From Gnetum montanum (taxonomy: Eukaryota; Streptophyta; Gnetopsida; Gnetales; Gnetaceae), in contig MNCI01005967.1 of NCBI GenBank assembly GCA_015680685.1, positions 129,438 through 184,167 on the forward strand: DNA of 54,730 bases, given 5' to 3'. Position 1 is the first letter of the stretch. Each line of letters starts with the position of its first letter. The position numbers and the translations under genes are program-made. Under the pieces are notes generated by a model. It made no database searches, was not told the DNA's origin, and saw nothing but the letters and a program-made list of their open reading frames with translations. Positions 52,376-54,730 of this stretch are shown here, in pieces.

Positions 52376-54400
52376 TAAATGCGTAAGCTAGTACAATGCT
52401 CATCGTTGTGTTGTTCTATTTAAGCATTTGTTTTACTTGGGCTAGTGCAACTATGAAGTCTATGTTGTTGGACATTGTGTTGGATTTGGCTTCATTCATG
52501 TGGGTTGGGGGATGGGCCTCTTGCGTAGAGGGCTTGGGCTTGGTTTGCTTGAGATTAGGGGCAAGGGCCCTAGCATTCGATTATTGCTTACTTGGTGTGG
52601 TGTTTGCTTCGGTTCTAGATGTTGTTCGTTGTTAATTTTTCCCCTTCTACTGCCATTTGATGGGCTTACCTATGTTGTTGGCAAGGTTGACTCTTGAGGG
52701 AGAATAGATTGAGACGTTGCCTATGGTTAGGCTCTAGGTAGGTGAGGGGCCATCGCATGGTGGCACCTTTATGACAAATGGTAGTTTGGGAGGAGTCACT
52801 GGTGTTTGACTAGCTTGTTGTGGCACCTTGATGATGAAAGGTTTCTTTGTAGTTGTGGTCGGTGCATCATGCTAGTTTAACATCTTAGCGGATGATTGCA
52901 GTGGTACTTTGACCATGAAAGGTTTTGCAGGTGCTTAAGGTGGCACCTAGATGAAAATGGGAGGCCTCTTGCTCATGGATGCGGAGGGGATCGTTGCCTT
53001 GCTAAGAGGCACACAAATCATGAAAGGTTTCTTCCTAGGTTTGGACTTGCTTCCTATGCCAATGGTATTTATGACATAGGAGGCATAATCTGTGGTATGT
53101 TGACTCATGGTGTTGATGTTGAGTTGGCCCCATTCTATCATTGTTTGAAGATCATCCTGTAAGGCATGAAAGTTGTCGGTATTGTGACCAGACATCTGGT
53201 GGTAGTGACAGAATTTATCTAACTTAAAGTGTCGTGGGACCAAGGACTCATTTGCTGCTACTAAGGAGGGGTTCCTTAGTAGCTCGCAGTACCTGTCGTG
53301 TCTTCGACGGGCATTCTCCGCTACTTGTTTGTATTGAATTTTCCCGGTTTTGAGGAGTTGCTCTAGTAGTTTAGAGGGTCGCGTGGGTAGTGGCGTATAC
53401 TTAGAGCAATCGTTGAATTGAAATTTTGGCCTTGGGGTGACCCTGGTCATTGCAGGCGGGTTGGTACTGGTGTTTGTTGTTTTTGTGCTTATGGCTATAG
53501 TTTTCGTTGTTGTCTTTTTTTTAGCAATGTGTTAGTTCTTGTAAGCCACATAGGTGGGATCATTGCTGGCTTGTGCAGCTTGCTCAATGTTCTTAATCTA
53601 TGTGAAGGCTTGGCTCAACGTTTGAGCACTTAGGTAGTACAGTTTTGACTTAACGAAGTTATTCATAGCTCCTTTCAGAATAGTAAGCAAATATGTTTCA
53701 GGGATGGGCTCATGAAGTTCGTTGAGGGCTGTGCTCCATCATTGAATGAACTTTTGCACAAGATCTAGTGGTGCTTGTTTCACCTGTATCAGAGTGTCTA
53801 GTGTGGCCTCAGGCTTGAGGTTGTACTTAAATTGAGTGAACAACTGATGTAACAGATCCTCCAGAGAGGATATGGATTTACATGACAGGGCTTGGTACCA
53901 GTCTAAGGCACTATCTGTTAGGGACATGGCAAACATGCATAGGATTGCATGGGGCCAAGCTTGAAGTAATAGAGTCTCTAATCAGAATGTTACCAAGTGA
54001 GAATTTAGGTCTCCCTTTCCGTTATACTTGGTTAACTGTGGGAGTGTGATTCTCTTGGGTAAAGCTAATGGTGGCATTGAAGAGCTAATTGGATCATCTT
54101 GGTAGAAGTACAATACTTTAACTTGTTCAATGTTTTCCATTTTGAGGTGCTTTATCTCTTCAGCTAACGCTTGCATCATTTGTTTGGATTTCGCCCACTC
54201 TTCGATGGTAGGCAGGTCAGTTGGCTAGGGAGATTGTTGGGTTGTCATTTGTTGCTGTGGAGCAACGTTCAGAGTTGTGGTTGTGGGGTGTGGCATGTTG
54301 AAGTGAGTGGATTTTTGAATAAGGGGTATGGTTCCTTTCCTAGCCACAAACTGTGAAGTGACACCCTGGATGTGTGGAGCTGAAGTGATGAAAATGGCTC
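52376..54400 (-). pseudogene. Gag of element 3
   Basis: Minus-strand blocks in order: EEWAKSKQMMQALAEEIKHL, LPKRITLPQLTKYNGKGDLN (54000-54130), AMSLTDSALDWYQALSCKSI (53860-53936), YTPLPTRPSKLLEQLLKTGK and CHYHQMSGHNTDNFHALQDD (53170-53240), then linker repeats FMICVPLSK, FMVKVPLQS, PFIIKVPQQ, PFVIKVPPC. The longest clean stretch is 167 codons (52947-53450). The frame then passes through NTMSNNIDFIVALAQVK into the post-protease region; the protease is missing. The 5' end is cut at 54400. Confidence 0.78.
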
Positions 54401-54730
54401 TGAAACACCACAAAATTTTGGCAACACTTCCAAACAACTTCAGAGCCTCTGAAATGGCTTCAAGCAGCCCACCATGGAGTAAGAAAGATTCTCCTGGAGC
54501 CCACAGATCACGATGACAAGTGTCGGTGATTAAGAATCATTAGTTTCAAGGTCAAAAAAAATGAAATTTTGGCTAAGTACACTGTGCAGATGTTGCACAG
54601 CGTAAGGATCCGCGTCACCAACTTTTGGAGCCCCGAAATTCAGCCAAAACAAGCTAAAATCAAGCACAAGGACCCCCCATGACCTTCGCCAAGGTCCCCA
54701 GCGGTTCCCAGCCTTCAGAAAATCAAGATT
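54401..54730 (+). repeat. Start of element 4: LTR in opposite orientation
   Basis: The plus strand starts TGAAACACCACAAAATTTTGG. Its reverse complement aligns with 50285-50674 of element 3's LTR, including GGTCATGGGGGGTCCTTGTG and GGATCCTTACGCTGTGCA. It begins inside element 3's gag, so it is a separate plus-strand insertion of the same family; GGCTC (54396-54400) would be the target duplication. The element runs off the window. Confidence 0.76.

Larger units (their letters stand above)
48479..54400 (-). mobile_element. Element 3: Tat-like element, 5' part cut by element 4
   Basis: 3' LTR 48479-50674, polypurine tract 50675-50688, 3' region, TAGTTTA array, TTTAAGGCC block, gag to 54400. All parts align with element 1 in the same order. 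The protease segment is deleted: sequence passes from the post-protease block (52260-52375) directly to the gag linker. At 54401 an LTR in the opposite orientation begins, so element 3's own gag start and 5' LTR must lie right of the window. Confidence 0.74.

Noticed and set aside
54225-54437. A 70-codon start of gag in element 3
   Set aside because: Its first residues are encoded by the inserted LTR of element 4, which begins at 54401.

Overview
The window reads as intergenic DNA from a large, repeat-rich vascular plant genome, possibly a gymnosperm-sized one (inference from density and decay, not proven). No intact conventional host gene is visible. Almost everything recognisable is LTR retrotransposon, old and decayed: most premature stops are TAG, TAA or TGA where CAG, CAA or CGA is expected, which fits methyl-cytosine deamination. 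Boundaries were placed by eye from direct repeats, TG...CA ends, target-site duplications, polypurine tracts, TATA boxes and protein motifs.

Layout. An old minus-strand Athila-like Ty3/gypsy element (called O) runs from about 1.7 kb to 30.6 kb but is split twice. Its integrase, RNase H and RT lie at 1736-4062. Element 1 (4063-12876) is inserted in the RT and is flanked by a perfect TTTAA duplication. O resumes with protease and gag at 12882-16400 and with part of its 5' LTR. A second element, Q (LTRs about 16779-17277 and 29567-30136), interrupts that LTR, and the rest of it follows at 30137-30631. Inside Q lie copies of a non-autonomous element X (a fragment at 17.3-18.8 kb and X1 at 20.5-25.2 kb), a 5S rRNA-derived relic, SINE-like heads and an intronless, broken CCR4-type deadenylase copy.

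To the right are an O/X-family LTR (31571-32257) and a second X copy (32.4-36.2 kb). X2 is cut by element 2 (from 36211, plus strand), a Tat-like element with gag and protease but no RT, RNase H or integrase. Antisense to element 2, at 43.4-48.1 kb, lies a seven-exon gene (Y) with consistent splice sites and phases. Element 3 (48479-54400, minus) is inserted upstream of Y, and element 4 (from 54401, plus) is inserted in element 3's gag.

Main points of interest. (1) U3 promoters of the O/X LTRs carry palindromic hexamers on a fixed 14/20-bp lattice ending exactly 18 bp before the TATA box in all four copies. The hexamer is GATATC in three copies and ATCGAT in the fourth, while the spacers stay alignable. 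(2) Gene Y is a spliced antisense gene apparently carried by a gag-protease-only retrotransposon; X and Y may share a module resembling the putative plant transposon protein domain. (3) The unrelated Tat-like LTRs have their own arrays of a CTACGC word upstream of the TATA box, and the same word fills Y's introns. (4) A deadenylase retrocopy sits upstream of Q's 3' LTR.
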